Assembly (NCBI RefSeq): GCF_043555935.1
Contig: NZ_JBIGIB010000001.1
Coordinates: 930,001 to 994,000 of the forward strand
DNA from: Pelomonas baiyunensis
GTDB lineage: Bacteria; Pseudomonadota; Gammaproteobacteria; Burkholderiales; Burkholderiaceae_C
Length of the DNA: 64,000 nt
Reading direction: 5' to 3'
Part shown: positions 63,709 through 64,000 of the stretch, piece by piece
How the letters are laid out: each line of letters opens with the position of its first letter
How positions within the stretch are numbered: the stretch's first letter is position 1
The notes under the pieces: generated by a model
The model's input: the letters and a program-made list of their open reading frames with translations, nothing else
Databases searched by the model: none
What the model was told of the DNA's origin: nothing
Translations under genes and position numbers: made by a program

Positions 63709-64000
63709 AGCGTGATCCCCTTGGCCTTCAGTGATTTCGCCAGGGCATGGACGGCGCGGGAGCAGTGCGTTTTCACACTTCCCTCCGAGCAGCCCATGAC
63801 CGAAGCGGTCTCTGCGACATCCAACTCCTCCCAGTAACGCAGGAGGAAGGCTTCGCGTTGACGCGCCGGCAGTTGCTCCACTTCGGCTTCGATGGATTGC
63901 AAGATTTGTGCGCGGCTGACTTCGTCGGCGGCACTTTCGGCGCCCAAAGCGCCGTCACGGGATTCGAGGATTTCGAGCAGGTCGAAGTCGCCGTCTCCGT
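63705..64000 (-). CDS. ECF-type RNA polymerase sigma factor (5' end cut by window)
   Basis: Only the C-terminal 98 codons are in the window; the reverse frame stays open to the edge. Region 4 is clear: QLPARQREAFLLRYWEELDVAETASVMGCSEGSVKTH holds the helix-turn-helix (described by its ends). Coupled by a 4-base overlap to the DUF3619 gene, its likely regulator. Region 2 and the start lie outside. Confidence 0.9.
   Translation of the reverse strand, partial: GDGDFDLLEILESRDGALGAESAADEVSRAQILQSIEAEVEQLPARQREAFLLRYWEELDVAETASVMGCSEGSVKTHCSRAVHALAKSLKAKGITL

Overview
The window reads as chromosomal DNA of a very GC-rich betaproteobacterium, most likely a Burkholderiales member of the Leptothrix/Rubrivivax/Methylibium-Comamonadaceae type. 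Reasons: a phaC-phaA-phaB polyester operon preceded by a YfiH-family gene and a small reverse-strand membrane gene (the neighbourhood I remember from Cupriavidus), the glnA-(small secreted protein)-ntrB-ntrC order, nadE-glnB, the ECF sigma/DUF3619/DUF3106/RDD cluster, and codon use that avoids A/T third bases. No rRNA, tRNA, CRISPR array, phage or intact insertion sequence was seen; genes are tightly packed and many pairs overlap by 4 bases.

Layout. 1-6.5 kb: a PAS-GGDEF-EAL membrane signalling protein (cut by the window start), an Fnr-like regulator without the iron-sulfur cysteines, a carbamoyltransferase-domain fragment behind an FNR-type box, a zinc-ribbon Nudix hydrolase, maiA and pgeF. 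6.5-10.5 kb: phaCAB. 10.5-14.5 kb: a reverse-strand cluster of membrane/redox genes (GbsR-type regulator, DCC protein, NDUFA9-like dehydrogenase, DoxX-like, DUF2269) with two near-identical operator-like sites. 14.5-19.8 kb: AIM24-like protein, then a tight five-gene run (beta-propeller, deacetylase, fatty acid hydroxylase/sterol desaturase, EI24, CinA-like). 19.8-28 kb: nitrogen control and assimilation, glnA-ntrB-ntrC facing nirB-nirD; both glnA and nirB carry sigma-54 promoters with tandem NtrC-like sites. 28-38.6 kb: a proline-alanine lipoprotein, a hybrid histidine kinase, a LuxR-type regulator with a metallo-beta-lactamase-fold hydrolase, def, a FecR/DUF6600 protein with 27 pentapeptide repeats, tesA and ybbA. 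38.6-42.3 kb: selO-msrB-yciB-bolA-ppiC. 42.4-49.4 kb: acyl-CoA ligase plus a Liv-type ABC importer. 49.4-54.8 kb: a degenerate GGDEF protein, an ECF43-like sigma factor with a Ser/Thr kinase, an unknown small protein and a J-domain protein. 54.8-57.8 kb: divergent membrane and soluble pyrophosphatases. 57.8-64 kb: a DUF482/GNAT-like protein, nadE-glnB, and dgkA-RDD-DUF3106-DUF3619-ECF sigma (cut by the window end).

How parts work together: NtrB/NtrC and GlnB sense nitrogen state and, through sigma-54, probably drive glnA and nirBD; the nirB leader also holds a hairpin with an ANTAR-type hexaloop, suggesting a second nitrate/nitrite-dependent layer. The most unusual units are the kinase/sigma-factor module at 50.2-53.9 kb, the GbsR-operator cluster at 11.2-14.5 kb, the asymmetric ATP sites inferred for the Liv importer, and the pentapeptide-repeat protein at 35-37 kb. 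All family assignments are by reading motifs; no database search was run.
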